This document shows positions 9,510-18,720 of a DNA stretch of 64,000 nucleotides, in pieces. The DNA comes from an uncultured Flavobacteriaceae bacterium (GTDB lineage Bacteria > Bacteroidota > Bacteroidia > Flavobacteriales > Flavobacteriaceae): contig CALSMD010000001.1 in the NCBI GenBank assembly GCA_943787365.1, positions 124,001 to 188,000 on the forward strand, written 5' to 3'. The notes under the pieces are model-generated. The model was given only the letters and a program-made list of their open reading frames with translations. It had not been told where the DNA came from and did no database searches. The first letter of the stretch is position 1. The number at the start of each line of letters is the position of its first letter. A program made the translations under genes and the position numbers.

Positions 9510-10904
9510 ATGAAAAAATCTATTCTTTTTTTATTTCTTACAATCAGTTATTCTTTTTTTTCTCAGGAAAACAAAACTGAATTGCTGAGTTATAAGTTTA
9601 CCGTTGATTCTCTATATTCTACGCATATTCAAGATTACAGAACCGTAAAAATATTTTTACCAAACGAATATTCCAAAGATGTAAAATATCCAGTGATTTA
9701 CACTTTAGATGCACAATGGATGTTTGAACCTACTGTTGCAGAATCAAAAATTTTAATGGATTTCGATGTGATCCCTCAGTCAATTATTGTGGGAATTTTT
9801 CATAAAAACCGAAACGACGATTTAGGAATTGACTGGACTACAGGAGCGTTTAACCAAAATAGCTTGAAATTTTATAATTTTTTGACTCAAGAACTCTTGC
9901 CTAAAATCAATTCAACATATTCAACATCAGGATTTAATACATTAGTTGGGCATTCAGATTCTGCAACTTTTTGTGAAAATGTTATAACACAGGAAGAACA
10001 CTATTTTAATGGGTTTGTAGCATTGAGTCAAAATCTTTTTGGGAAGCAATTACAGGAATATATAAAACTTACAAACCAATCCCAGAGCAAACCAATTTTC
10101 TACTTTGTTGCTTCTGGAAAAAGAGATGCTACATCTCGTTTGGAATCAGGACTGAAACTAGACAGCTTATTTAAGATCAATAAAAACTCAAATATAAAAT
10201 CCAAACACATTCTTTACGATGCTGACCACGATGGAATTGTTGCGAAAGGACTTAACAATGGAATTTCACATATTTTCTCAGAGTATAAACATTACAATGA
10301 TTGGGATGAGAAGCGAATAGATTCTTTATTGGCTAAAAACATAAGTTCATTGGATTTTATAAATCAGCATTATGAAAGAATGAAAGAGATTTATGGTGTT
10401 GATTTTAAGGTAAATTACAATGATATAAGTTTAATGCAAGTAATTGCAAGAAATGACACTGATATTGAATCTGTTATGAATTATGAGATTGAACATATTG
10501 GAAAATCTAATGATTTCTATTCAGGGTATGCTCAAGAGTTTGAATTTTTAAAAAGTTATGAGAAAGCGTTAGAATACTGGGAGATCAACCTCAAAGAAAA
10601 TAATAAAAAAATTAAAAACTTCTTTTATTATAGAAGACCAATAGAACTGATTAGCATAAAAATGGGTCAGCCTAAAAGAGCAATTGAATTTGCCGAAAAA
10701 TGGAAGGCAAAAGCCCCTAGGTTTTCTTCTAATTTCAATTTGCAAATTGCAAAAATAGCTTTGGAAAATAATATAAAAACAAAAACTGGTTTAGAATGCA
10801 TCCGTGAATATATAGAGAATTACAAAGAAGGTTTATCAACTGATTTGGAAACAGCGAAAGAAATTGAACAGAAGTTAGAAGAACATCGCAATAGTAAAAA
10901 CTAA
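9510..10904 (+). CDS. Secreted esterase-type alpha/beta hydrolase
   Basis: 464 aa with an N-terminal signal peptide (MKKSILFLFLTISYSFFSQE). Residues about 25-260 resemble the putative esterase (esterase D) family: YPVIYTLDAQWMF, a nucleophile elbow reading VGHSDSA (Ser in GHSDS) and DADHDGIVAKG with the probable catalytic His. The remaining 200 residues are helical and Lys/Glu-rich, possibly TPR-like, without a recognised domain. More AT-rich than its neighbours; it separates two PLP-enzyme genes. Substrate unknown. Confidence 0.75.
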   Translation: MKKSILFLFLTISYSFFSQENKTELLSYKFTVDSLYSTHIQDYRTVKIFLPNEYSKDVKYPVIYTLDAQWMFEPTVAESKILMDFDVIPQSIIVGIFHKNRNDDLGIDWTTGAFNQNSLKFYNFLTQELLPKINSTYSTSGFNTLVGHSDSATFCENVITQEEHYFNGFVALSQNLFGKQLQEYIKLTNQSQSKPIFYFVASGKRDATSRLESGLKLDSLFKINKNSNIKSKHILYDADHDGIVAKGLNNGISHIFSEYKHYNDWDEKRIDSLLAKNISSLDFINQHYERMKEIYGVDFKVNYNDISLMQVIARNDTDIESVMNYEIEHIGKSNDFYSGYAQEFEFLKSYEKALEYWEINLKENNKKIKNFFYYRRPIELISIKMGQPKRAIEFAEKWKAKAPRFSSNFNLQIAKIALENNIKTKTGLECIREYIENYKEGLSTDLETAKEIEQKLEEHRNSKN

Positions 10905-11014
10905 ATTCAAGGTATATAAACCAATTAGCCTCCACTTTCTTAATTCAAATCATTCACACAGGGTTCATATCTCTTTAATTGCTTAAATTATTATGTATTC
11001 ATAATATTATTGTA

Positions 11015-11022
11015 TAATTTTG
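11015..11022 (+). promoter_or_regulatory. Putative -7 box (TAATTTTG)
   Basis: TAATTTTG fits TAnnTTTG, 22 bases upstream of the ATG at 11045. Same sequence and spacing as the box before the cysteine-synthase-like gene at 8405, which could mean parallel expression. Confidence 0.45.
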
Positions 11023-11044
11023 TGGAGCAAACTAACTAGGAATC

Positions 11045-12307
11045 ATGATGAGAGATTTATTCGAAAAGATATATAAAGACAAAGGTCCTTTAGGTAAATG
11101 GGCAAGCTATGCAGAAGGCTATTTTGTGTTTCCAAAATTGGAAGGTCAGATTTCCAACCGTATGAAATTTCAGGGGAAAGATGTCATCACTTGGAGTATA
11201 AATGATTATTTAGGACTTGCAAACCATCCTGAAGTTAGAAAAGTGGATGCTGAAGCTGCCAAAGATTATGGGTCTGCCTATCCGATGGGCGCTCGAATGA
11301 TGTCTGGTCACACTTCGCTTCATGAACAACTACAAAATGAATTAGCAGAATTTGTAAGTAAAGAAGCGACCTACCTCTTAAATTTTGGATACCAAGGAAT
11401 CATGTCCACAATTGATGCATTGGTTGGGAAGGATGATATTATCGTGTATGATGTGGACTCACATGCTTGTATTATTGACGGCGTTCGTTTGCACATGGGA
11501 AAACGATTTACGTATAAGCACAACGATATTGAAAGTTTAGAAAAAAACTTGGAGCGTGCCACCAAAATGGCTGAACATACAGGCGGTGGAATTTTAGTAA
11601 TTTCCGAAGGTGTTTTTGGAATGCGCGGCGAACAAGGGAAGCTAAAAGAAATTGCAGCGTTGAAAAATAAATTCAACTTTAGATTTTTAGTAGACGATGC
11701 ACACGGCTTTGGAACATTGGGAAAAACAGGCGCAGGCGCAGGAGAAGAACAAGGAGTTCAAGATGAGATTGATGTGTATTTTGCAACCTTTGCCAAATCC
11801 ATGGCAAGTACAGGCGCTTTTATTGCCGCTGATAAAGAAATTATTGATTATTTAAAATACAATTTACGTTCACAAATGTTTGCAAAATCCTTGCAAATGC
11901 AATTGGTGAAAGGCGCTCTCAAACGTTTGGACATGCTTCGAACCATGCCCGAACTTAAAGAAAACCTTTGGATGATTGTAAATGCATTGCAATCGGGCTT
12001 ACGCGAAAGAGGATTCGATTTAGGAACCACTCAAAGTTGTGTGACACCCGTATATCTAAAAGGAAGTATTCCTGAAGCGATGGCCTTGGTAAAAGACCTG
12101 CGTGAAAATCATGGAATTTTCTGTTCCATCGTGGTATATCCAGTGATTCCTAAAGGACTCATATTGCTGAGGTTGATTCCAACGTCTATGCATACCTTAG
12201 CAGATGTAGATGAAACTTTAAAGGCATTTTCTGTAATTAGAGAACGCTTAGAAAAAGGAGTTTATAAGCGTCTTTCTGCTTCTGTTGCAGCAGCCATGGG
12301 GGAGTAG
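11045..12307 (+). CDS. Alpha-oxoamine synthase family acyltransferase (serine palmitoyltransferase / cysteate acyltransferase type)
   Basis: PLP enzyme of 420 aa in the family of KBL, BioF and serine palmitoyltransferase: decarboxylative condensation of an amino acid with a fatty acyl thioester. Seen: WSINDYLGLANHPEV, MGARMMSGHTSLHEQL, VDSHACIIDGVRL, VDDAHGFGTLGKTGAG and the PLP-Lys in TFAKSMASTGAF. It is not the biotin enzyme, since a real bioF lies at 2457-3590. The longer N-terminus (LFEKIYKDKGPLGKWASYAEG) is typical of sphingolipid/sulfonolipid enzymes. Flavobacteria are known to make capnine with a cysteate-fatty acyltransferase of this family, so that is the favoured inference. Converges on the GNAT-type gene with four bases between stops. 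Confidence 0.85.
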   Translation: MMRDLFEKIYKDKGPLGKWASYAEGYFVFPKLEGQISNRMKFQGKDVITWSINDYLGLANHPEVRKVDAEAAKDYGSAYPMGARMMSGHTSLHEQLQNELAEFVSKEATYLLNFGYQGIMSTIDALVGKDDIIVYDVDSHACIIDGVRLHMGKRFTYKHNDIESLEKNLERATKMAEHTGGGILVISEGVFGMRGEQGKLKEIAALKNKFNFRFLVDDAHGFGTLGKTGAGAGEEQGVQDEIDVYFATFAKSMASTGAFIAADKEIIDYLKYNLRSQMFAKSLQMQLVKGALKRLDMLRTMPELKENLWMIVNALQSGLRERGFDLGTTQSCVTPVYLKGSIPEAMALVKDLRENHGIFCSIVVYPVIPKGLILLRLIPTSMHTLADVDETLKAFSVIRERLEKGVYKRLSASVAAAMGE

Positions 12308-12311
12308 TTAG

Positions 12312-13427
12312 TTACAACTCTTTTCTAAACGTACATCGTTTTTTAATCAACACGGGATTAAAATCGCGCCATAATTTTTGAATCGCCAAATTGTCCGCTA
12401 ATTCTGGCGTTCTTCGACATTCTAAAATACCTTTCTCTTGAAAGGTTCTATGAAATGCGCTAAAAATAATGGAATGTACGCCCTTCTTTTGGTATTCAGG
12501 ATGGACGCCAATTAAATAGAAATTCACTTTTTTTGACTGCTTTGCTTTCAGAATATGAAAAATTCCAAACGGAAATAATTTACCGTTTATTTTTTGTAGT
12601 GCTTCTGCAAAAGAAGGCATTACAACTCCAAACGCAACCAATTCATCTGCCTCATTCACCACAAATTTAATGTATTCCGGATTGATGAAATTTAAAAATT
12701 TCTTCTTTAAAAATGCTTTTTGAATGTCTGTAATCTCTACAAACGAGGACAAGGATGCATAGCTTTGATTAAATAAATCAAACATCTTATCTGCATACGG
12801 CATTAGGTCTTTTGTTTTATTAAAATCCAAAGCCTTTAAGTTGTAACGATCTTTAATGACTGCTTCGAGTCGGTTTGAATCCGCGATTAAAATGTCACTA
12901 AACTGATGCTTATGTTCTACATATTCTTTTTCAACTTTAAAGTTCAACAAATTTAAGTGTTCCACATAATAGGAGTGATTATACCAAGAAACCATGGTGC
13001 TAATTTCATCATAGCCATAAGTGAGAACCCCCACTTTGTCTAAGTTAGAAAAACCAATAGGCCCTTCCATATAGCTTAAGTTTTGCGCTTTTCCAATGGT
13101 TTCTACTTTGGCTAACAATGCTTTTGTAACTTCAAGATCGTCAACCATATCCATCCATCCAAACCTAATTTTATGGCTATCTTTATTCCCGACTTCCAGC
13201 CAATTAATGATGGCCGCCACACGCCCTACAATTTCCCCATCTTTATAAGCTAGAAACAACTGCGCATCCGCATTTTGGAGCACAGGGTTTGTGTTTTTGT
13301 CAAACACTTTAATTTCTTCGCTTATGATTGGAGGAACCCAATACTTAGAATCTTTGTAGAGTGAAAATGGGAACGTTACAAATTGTTTTATCTCCTTCTT
13401 AGAAACCGCTTCTTTAATGGTTATCAT
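12312..13427 (-). CDS. GNAT-fold acyltransferase-like protein
   Basis: 371 aa, soluble. A conserved N-terminal block (FVTFPFSLYKDSKYWVPP, then FLAYKDGEIVGRVAAII) and a C-terminal GNAT-like acyl-CoA-binding stretch (YLIGVHPEYQKKGVHSIIF near residue 310) are visible. It is a large two-lobed GNAT, not a small amino-acid acetylase. It follows the outer-membrane protein gene by six bases (probable operon) and converges on the acyltransferase-type PLP gene. Bacterial ceramide synthases are also large GNAT-type proteins, so N-acylation of a sphinganine/capnine amine is a reasonable but unproven idea. Confidence 0.7.
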   Translation of the reverse strand: MITIKEAVSKKEIKQFVTFPFSLYKDSKYWVPPIISEEIKVFDKNTNPVLQNADAQLFLAYKDGEIVGRVAAIINWLEVGNKDSHKIRFGWMDMVDDLEVTKALLAKVETIGKAQNLSYMEGPIGFSNLDKVGVLTYGYDEISTMVSWYNHSYYVEHLNLLNFKVEKEYVEHKHQFSDILIADSNRLEAVIKDRYNLKALDFNKTKDLMPYADKMFDLFNQSYASLSSFVEITDIQKAFLKKKFLNFINPEYIKFVVNEADELVAFGVVMPSFAEALQKINGKLFPFGIFHILKAKQSKKVNFYLIGVHPEYQKKGVHSIIFSAFHRTFQEKGILECRRTPELADNLAIQKLWRDFNPVLIKKRCTFRKEL

Positions 13428-13433
13428 ACTGCT

Positions 13434-14420
13434 TTAGTCCTCATCAAAATTAGTATTCTTTTTCTTCTTTTTTCTTTTATCAGCATTTTGGGAACGGGAT
13501 TTTCGTTCGCCTTGTTCTTCTGCAGACGTGCCATTATCAGGTTTGTTTTTATCCTTGTGGCGATCCAATCGATAGGAGGCTCCAAAATTCAGACTCATGA
13601 CAGCAGGTGTGTTTTTAGTATTGAATGTGAGGGCCGTGTCTAGTTGTAAATTCTTATTCAACAAATAACCACCTCCAAATCGAAACAAATTATCTGCATA
13701 AAATTCACTTTTTATACCTTGTGTTTCTCCAAAAATTACCCATTTTGGATCGAAGGAATGTGTAAGCGTCAAAATGTATTGAAAATCCGTTTGCTCACTT
13801 CCAATGCGATCTAGCATAAAATTTGTGATAAATACCCATCCTCCAGAAAAATTATTCTGCGTAATGACAACCCCTCGATAGCTGAGCCCTTCTACTGTCG
13901 GTGCTGTGTATGGACTGTCTTTGATATCATAATTTACACCTGCGGCCACAGAAACGGCAGGTAGTAAACTGCTCCATTTGAATCCATTATTGGCGTGGTA
14001 ACTGTATAAATTTGGTTTGTCTTCTTTGTTTTTATGGGGGTCATACACCAGATATTTGGCTCCAATGTTGAGGTTTTTAAAATTTGCACGTTCAATTTCT
14101 ACATCCTCAAGCGATGTATAAGTTTGGGTGTCCTTCTGAAAAGTTCCTTGAATATTAAATTCTAGAGCTTCTTTCCAAAAACCATAATGGGCTGCAAAAT
14201 CAACCCCATATCCAGAGACTTCATACTTTGGATAGAGACCTCGTTTTTCCTTAATCATATATGGACCAACTTCAAACTGCAAAACTTTGGTGCCTACAGA
14301 AAATGCACTCTGGGAAGCGCCCGGTCGGTTTGAGTTTATAACATCGGTATATTGTGCGTGCACAGTGCTACACATACACAGAAGTATTGTAAAAGTAATG
14401 AGGTTGGATAGAATTTTCAT
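13434..14420 (-). CDS. Outer-membrane beta-barrel transporter-like protein
   Basis: 328 aa with a Sec signal peptide (cleavage probably after STVHA, residue 22). The mature part alternates short beta strands ending in aromatic residues and contains INSNRPGASQSAFSVG near its start, typical of the MetA-pathway/transporter-like OM proteins of Bacteroidota. The last 40 residues are very basic and low complexity (RKSRSQNADKRKKKKKN), which is unusual for a barrel C-terminus. First gene of a two-gene operon with the GNAT-type protein; a link to lipid export is speculative. Confidence 0.7.
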   Translation of the reverse strand: MKILSNLITFTILLCMCSTVHAQYTDVINSNRPGASQSAFSVGTKVLQFEVGPYMIKEKRGLYPKYEVSGYGVDFAAHYGFWKEALEFNIQGTFQKDTQTYTSLEDVEIERANFKNLNIGAKYLVYDPHKNKEDKPNLYSYHANNGFKWSSLLPAVSVAAGVNYDIKDSPYTAPTVEGLSYRGVVITQNNFSGGWVFITNFMLDRIGSEQTDFQYILTLTHSFDPKWVIFGETQGIKSEFYADNLFRFGGGYLLNKNLQLDTALTFNTKNTPAVMSLNFGASYRLDRHKDKNKPDNGTSAEEQGERKSRSQNADKRKKKKKNTNFDED

Positions 14421-14589
14421 TTAAAAAGACTTTTACCAAACCTACATATTTTTTTTATATTTTTAATTGATAAGACATAATTTCTTAATGGAAGGGCCTC
14501 TTTTTTCTTGTGGGTGCAATCATTTATATAATAATTTATGAAACGAGTAGGCTAAAATTATTATCAACTAAGGAATGATTAATAGCGAA

Positions 14590-14608
14590 CCTGCCTGTGG
14601 CAGGCAGG
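14590..14608. repeat. Short palindrome CCTGCCTG-TGG-CAGGCAGG
   Basis: Perfect 8-bp inverted repeat with a 3-base loop, followed by more CAGG copies to 14615. The GGCAGG/CCTGCC core recurs inside the repeats at 26805-26816 and 41741-41747, so this looks like one member of a dispersed palindromic family. The rest of the 14421-14694 gap shows only a candidate promoter. Confidence 0.6.
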
Positions 14609-14670
14609 CAGGCAGCATGTGTCCTTAAAAAAACAATAGATATAGACACATGAAATAAAAATAAGAATTG

Positions 14671-14678
14671 TATTTTTG
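14671..14678 (+). promoter_or_regulatory. Putative -7 box (TATTTTTG)
   Basis: TATTTTTG fits TAnnTTTG, 16 bases before the ATG of the DUF4834 gene, implying a very short leader. No good -33 element. Confidence 0.4.
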
Positions 14679-14694
14679 AAAAAATAATCTACCG

Positions 14695-14961
14695 ATGTTA
14701 CAAACTGCGTCTTTTATTGGATTGCTAAAAACGCTCCTAATTTTTGTTTTGGTCTATACCATTTTCAAGTATTTGATGCGCTTATTTGCGCCCTTTATAA
14801 TGAAGTCTATTGCCAAAAAAGCAGAAGCCCATTTTAGAAATCAATCCGCTCCAAAACCCCCTACCCAAAAAGAAGGGGAGATTAGTATTGATAAAATGCC
14901 CAATTCTAAATCATCAAATAATAATGTTGGGGAATATGTCGATTATGAAGAAGTTGAATAA
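14695..14961 (+). CDS. DUF4834 family small membrane protein
   Basis: 88 aa. One transmembrane helix at about residues 9-30 (GLLKTLLIFVLVYTIFKYLM), then a basic segment (MKSIAKKAEAHFRNQ) and an acidic tail. This matches the short DUF4834 family, which in Bacteroidota commonly precedes a YfhO gene, as here (12-bp gap). Function unknown; probably cotranscribed with the YfhO and glycosyltransferase genes. Confidence 0.8.
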   Translation: MLQTASFIGLLKTLLIFVLVYTIFKYLMRLFAPFIMKSIAKKAEAHFRNQSAPKPPTQKEGEISIDKMPNSKSSNNNVGEYVDYEEVE

Positions 14962-14973
14962 ATAACTGAGACT

Positions 14974-17382
14974 ATGAACCCTAGCTTAAAACAATTTGGC
15001 ACCCATTTTTTAGTGATTTTAGGGTTTGTTCTTGTGGCTGTTTTATATTTCAATCCCGTTCTAAAAGGAAAAAAAATCTATCAAAGTGATATTGTCCAAT
15101 ATACTGGGATGGCCAAACAGCAAATCGATTTTCGAAAAGCTTACGATGCCGAATCCTATTGGACCAACAGTGCTTTTGGTGGCATGCCAACCTATCAACT
15201 CGGTGCTAAATACCCTCATAATTACATTAAACAACTGGATTTAGCACTTCGTTTTTTACCCCGTCCAGCGGATTATCTATTTTTATATCTATTAGGATTT
15301 TACATCCTGTTATTGGTTTTAAAAGTTGACTACAAAGTTGCTGCTTTAGGAGCGTTCGCCTTTGGGTTTTCCACCTATTTAATTATTATTTTAGGGGTAG
15401 GACATAACTCCAAGGCCCATGCCATTGCCTATATGCCATTGGTATTGTCAGGAATTATTTTAACCTTTCAAAAGCGCTATTATTTAGGGTTTATATTGAC
15501 CGCCGTAGCGTCCGGTTTAGAGCTTGCGACCAACCACCCTCAAATGACGTACTACTTAGGGTTTTTAATTATAATTTTAGGATTCTCGTATTTGATTCAA
15601 GCCATCAAAATAAAAGAACTTCCATCATTTTTTAAAGCGTCCGCCATTCTTTTAGTCGCTGCTGTTTTAGCCTTTGGAATGAATGCCACTAATTTGATGG
15701 CCACTAGTGAATATGCCAAAGAAAGCACCCGCGGACAAAGTGAATTGACCATCAATTCGGATGGCAGTGCCAAAGAACAAACAACAGGTTTGGAGAGAGC
15801 CTATATTACGCAATTCAGTTACGGAATTTTAGAAACGTTTAACCTGTTCATCCCTCGATTTATGGGTGGTGGAAATAGAGAGAACCTTGGCAAAGATTCG
15901 GAAACCTATAAAGCCTACCGTGCATTGGGAGCAACTCCCTTACAAGCACTTCAGGAATCGAAACAAGCCCCCATGTATTGGGGCAATCAACCTATTGTGG
16001 AGGCGCCTGCCTATATTGGAGCCGTTGTGATTTTTCTTTTTGTATTGGCGTTGTTTCTATACCAAGGTCGTTTCAAATGGTGGCTGATTGCAGGGGTATT
16101 GATGTCTTTGTTTTTGTCTTACGGAAAAAATCTATCGTTTCTCACCGACTTATTTATTGATTATGTTCCACTTTACAACAAATTTAGAGCAGTAAGTTCC
16201 ATTCAAGTGATTTTAGAATTGTGTATTCCATTGTTAGCGGTCTTAGGATTGTCACAATTATTTCAAAAAGACGTCAGCTCAGAAACGAAGCTGTATGCCT
16301 TAAAAAAATCGTTGGGCATTGTAGCCGGATTGACAGTCTTGTTTTTGATTTTTAAGAATAGCTTGTTTGATTTTGTTGGGATGAGTGATGGACAATTTAA
16401 GGAGTATTATGGAGCTTCTTTTGTAGAAGCGTTGCGAATGGATCGTAGCACTATTTTTACAGAGGATGCATTGCGAACTTTGTTATTGGTCTTAGCTGTT
16501 GGAGGTTTGATTTTTGCCTATCTCAAACAAAAAATCGCTCAAAACACCACGATCGTTATTTTGGGTGTTATTCTTATTTTTGACCTTGTAGGGGTGGACC
16601 TTCGCTATGTGAATAATGATAATTTTGTTTCTGCAATTAAAGTAGATCGCCCGTATCAAGCAAGTAAAATTGATAAAGAAATATTAAAAGACACCACAAA
16701 TTTTAGAGTCTTTGATATGTCCGACAATTCTACGAAAGCTTCTTATTTTCATAACTCAATAGGAGGGTATCATGCCGCTAAATTGAAACGTTTTAAAGCC
16801 TTGCAAGAATTTCATATTGATAAAAATAACTTTGAAGTTCTTAATATGCTCAATACAAAGTATATCATTTATCAAAACAAAGAAGGAGAAGTGCTGTATT
16901 TTGAAAATGAAAAAGCAAATGGAAATGCTTGGTTTGTAGATGCAATTGAAACCTTTGAAACCGCAGATGAAGAAATTTTATCCTTCGATAAAATAAACAC
17001 AAAAACAACTGCTACCGCCAATACTTCAGAATTGAAGTCGCAACGTTTTGCAAAAGATTCTACCGCTTCGATTCAATTGGTGAATTACAAACTCAATCAT
17101 TTGGTGTATGCAACCCAAAACCTTGAAGATGGATTTGCAGTATTTTCAGAGGCCTATTATAAAAATGGGTGGAACGTTACTATAGATGGTGTCGAAGTAG
17201 AACATTACAATGTGGACTACGTACTTCGTGGCTTGGAAATCCCAAAGGGAGAACATACAGTGGTATTTTCGTTTAATCCAGCCGTTGTAGCTACAGGTTC
17301 AAATATCTCCTTGGGGAGTACCATTTTGTTGGTGCTGCTAATTCTAGGTCAAGGACTTCTAATTTATAGAAAACCATCGTGA
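14974..17382 (+). CDS. YfhO-family multi-spanning membrane protein
   Basis: 802 aa, with about a dozen hydrophobic segments through residue 560 and again at the C-terminus, and a soluble C-terminal domain between. The YfhO family (GT-C-like fold) is linked to transfer of sugars to cell-envelope polymers in Gram-positives; in Bacteroidota the substrate is unknown. Seen: YQSDIVQYTGMAKQQIDFRK and the FGGMPTYQLG motif near residue 68, typical of the family. Overlaps the next glycosyltransferase gene by four bases (GTGA), implying coupled work in envelope glycosylation. Confidence 0.88.
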   Translation: MNPSLKQFGTHFLVILGFVLVAVLYFNPVLKGKKIYQSDIVQYTGMAKQQIDFRKAYDAESYWTNSAFGGMPTYQLGAKYPHNYIKQLDLALRFLPRPADYLFLYLLGFYILLLVLKVDYKVAALGAFAFGFSTYLIIILGVGHNSKAHAIAYMPLVLSGIILTFQKRYYLGFILTAVASGLELATNHPQMTYYLGFLIIILGFSYLIQAIKIKELPSFFKASAILLVAAVLAFGMNATNLMATSEYAKESTRGQSELTINSDGSAKEQTTGLERAYITQFSYGILETFNLFIPRFMGGGNRENLGKDSETYKAYRALGATPLQALQESKQAPMYWGNQPIVEAPAYIGAVVIFLFVLALFLYQGRFKWWLIAGVLMSLFLSYGKNLSFLTDLFIDYVPLYNKFRAVSSIQVILELCIPLLAVLGLSQLFQKDVSSETKLYALKKSLGIVAGLTVLFLIFKNSLFDFVGMSDGQFKEYYGASFVEALRMDRSTIFTEDALRTLLLVLAVGGLIFAYLKQKIAQNTTIVILGVILIFDLVGVDLRYVNNDNFVSAIKVDRPYQASKIDKEILKDTTNFRVFDMSDNSTKASYFHNSIGGYHAAKLKRFKALQEFHIDKNNFEVLNMLNTKYIIYQNKEGEVLYFENEKANGNAWFVDAIETFETADEEILSFDKINTKTTATANTSELKSQRFAKDSTASIQLVNYKLNHLVYATQNLEDGFAVFSEAYYKNGWNVTIDGVEVEHYNVDYVLRGLEIPKGEHTVVFSFNPAVVATGSNISLGSTILLVLLILGQGLLIYRKPS

Positions 17383-18659
17383 AAAAGGTACTCCTCATTA
17401 CATACTATTGGCCACCTGCTGGTGGACCGGGCGTTCAACGTTGGTTGAAGTTCGTGAAGTATCTGCCTGATTTTGGTATAGAACCCATTGTTTATTGTCC
17501 AGACAATCCCAATTACCCCATTACAGATGCTTCGTTAGTAGCAGATGTAAGTTCCGATTTAACGGTTTTAAAAACACCCATTCGCGAACCCTATAAATGG
17601 GCACAATTATTTTCTAAGTCCAAAACAGCAAACCTATCTAAAGGGCTTATTTCAAATCAAAAAAAACAATCAATCCTCGAAAAACTACTCCTTTTTGTAA
17701 GAGGGAATTTTTTCATTCCCGATGCGCGAGTCTCTTGGATTCGTCCTTCTGTTTTGTTTTTATCGGACTATATTACGACTCATCAAATTGATACGATTGT
17801 CACCACGGGTCCACCTCACAGTTTACATTTGATTGGGTTGCAATTAAAACAAAATCATGCGATCAAATGGGTGGCAGATTTTAGAGATCCTTGGACGCAA
17901 ATAGGGTATCATAAAAAATTAATGCTAAGCTCGTTTGCTCAAAAAAAACATAAAAAATTAGAAACTGTGGTGCTTCAAACCGCAGATGAAATAGTGGTAA
18001 CTAGCTTCAAAACTAAAACAATATTTTCAGAATTAACCACCACACCAATAACGGTTCTTACCAATGGTTTTGATTTTGAAATCACCAACGATAGCACATT
18101 AGATTCAAAGTTTACACTATCACATATTGGATCTTTACTAGCGGGACGCAATCCCTATATGTTATGGACCGTTTTATCGGATTTGATAAATGAATCCGAT
18201 GAATTTGCTTCGGCGTTTCAACTCAATCTTATTGGATCGGTCAGTACAGAAGTGATGGATGCCATTCGGATTTATGGATTGGAAAACTATATTAGTAATA
18301 TTGGATATATTCCCCACAACGAAGTTTTAGAGTATCAGAAAAAGACTCAATTATTGCTACTTATTGAAGAAAATTCAAAGGAAACGGAATACATAATTCC
18401 AGGAAAATTATTTGAATATATGGCGTCTAAACGCCCCATAATAGCCATTGGACCTGAGGTTTCTGATATAGAAAAAATCTTAAACCAAACCGGATCGGGT
18501 ACTTATTTTAGATATGACGAAGCCGCAGCACTCCGCACACTTTTGTTAGAGCATTTTGATGCCTATCAAACACAGCAATTAAACGTGGACTCAAAAGGAT
18601 TAGAAGCTTACAGCCGTAAATCATTGACCCAACAATTGGCTCAAAAACTTCTGGATTAA
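17379..18659 (+). CDS. Glycosyltransferase, GT4-like
   Basis: 426 aa, GT-B fold. The N-terminal YYWPPAGGPGVQRWLKF (residues 8-24) is the donor/acceptor-loop pattern of this glycosyltransferase group. The C-terminal half carries the nucleotide-sugar part, with IPGKLFEYMASKRPIIAIG near residue 345 holding the conserved Glu. GTG start overlapping the YfhO stop. A strong terminator follows. Acceptor unknown. Confidence 0.85.
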   Translation: MKKVLLITYYWPPAGGPGVQRWLKFVKYLPDFGIEPIVYCPDNPNYPITDASLVADVSSDLTVLKTPIREPYKWAQLFSKSKTANLSKGLISNQKKQSILEKLLLFVRGNFFIPDARVSWIRPSVLFLSDYITTHQIDTIVTTGPPHSLHLIGLQLKQNHAIKWVADFRDPWTQIGYHKKLMLSSFAQKKHKKLETVVLQTADEIVVTSFKTKTIFSELTTTPITVLTNGFDFEITNDSTLDSKFTLSHIGSLLAGRNPYMLWTVLSDLINESDEFASAFQLNLIGSVSTEVMDAIRIYGLENYISNIGYIPHNEVLEYQKKTQLLLLIEENSKETEYIIPGKLFEYMASKRPIIAIGPEVSDIEKILNQTGSGTYFRYDEAAALRTLLLEHFDAYQTQQLNVDSKGLEAYSRKSLTQQLAQKLLD

Positions 18660-18664
18660 ACATA

Positions 18665-18705
18665 AAAACTCCGTAGTGATGTGGGATATTCATCTACGGA
18701 GTTTT
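18665..18705. terminator. Bidirectional intrinsic terminator
   Basis: Perfect 12-bp inverted repeat AAAACTCCGTAG (18665-18676) / CTACGGAGTTTT (18694-18705), A-rich on one side and T-rich on the other, between the convergent glycosyltransferase gene and the Arg/Asn-rich protein gene. It can serve both. Confidence 0.9.
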
Positions 18706-18720
18706 CAACTAACTAACTAA

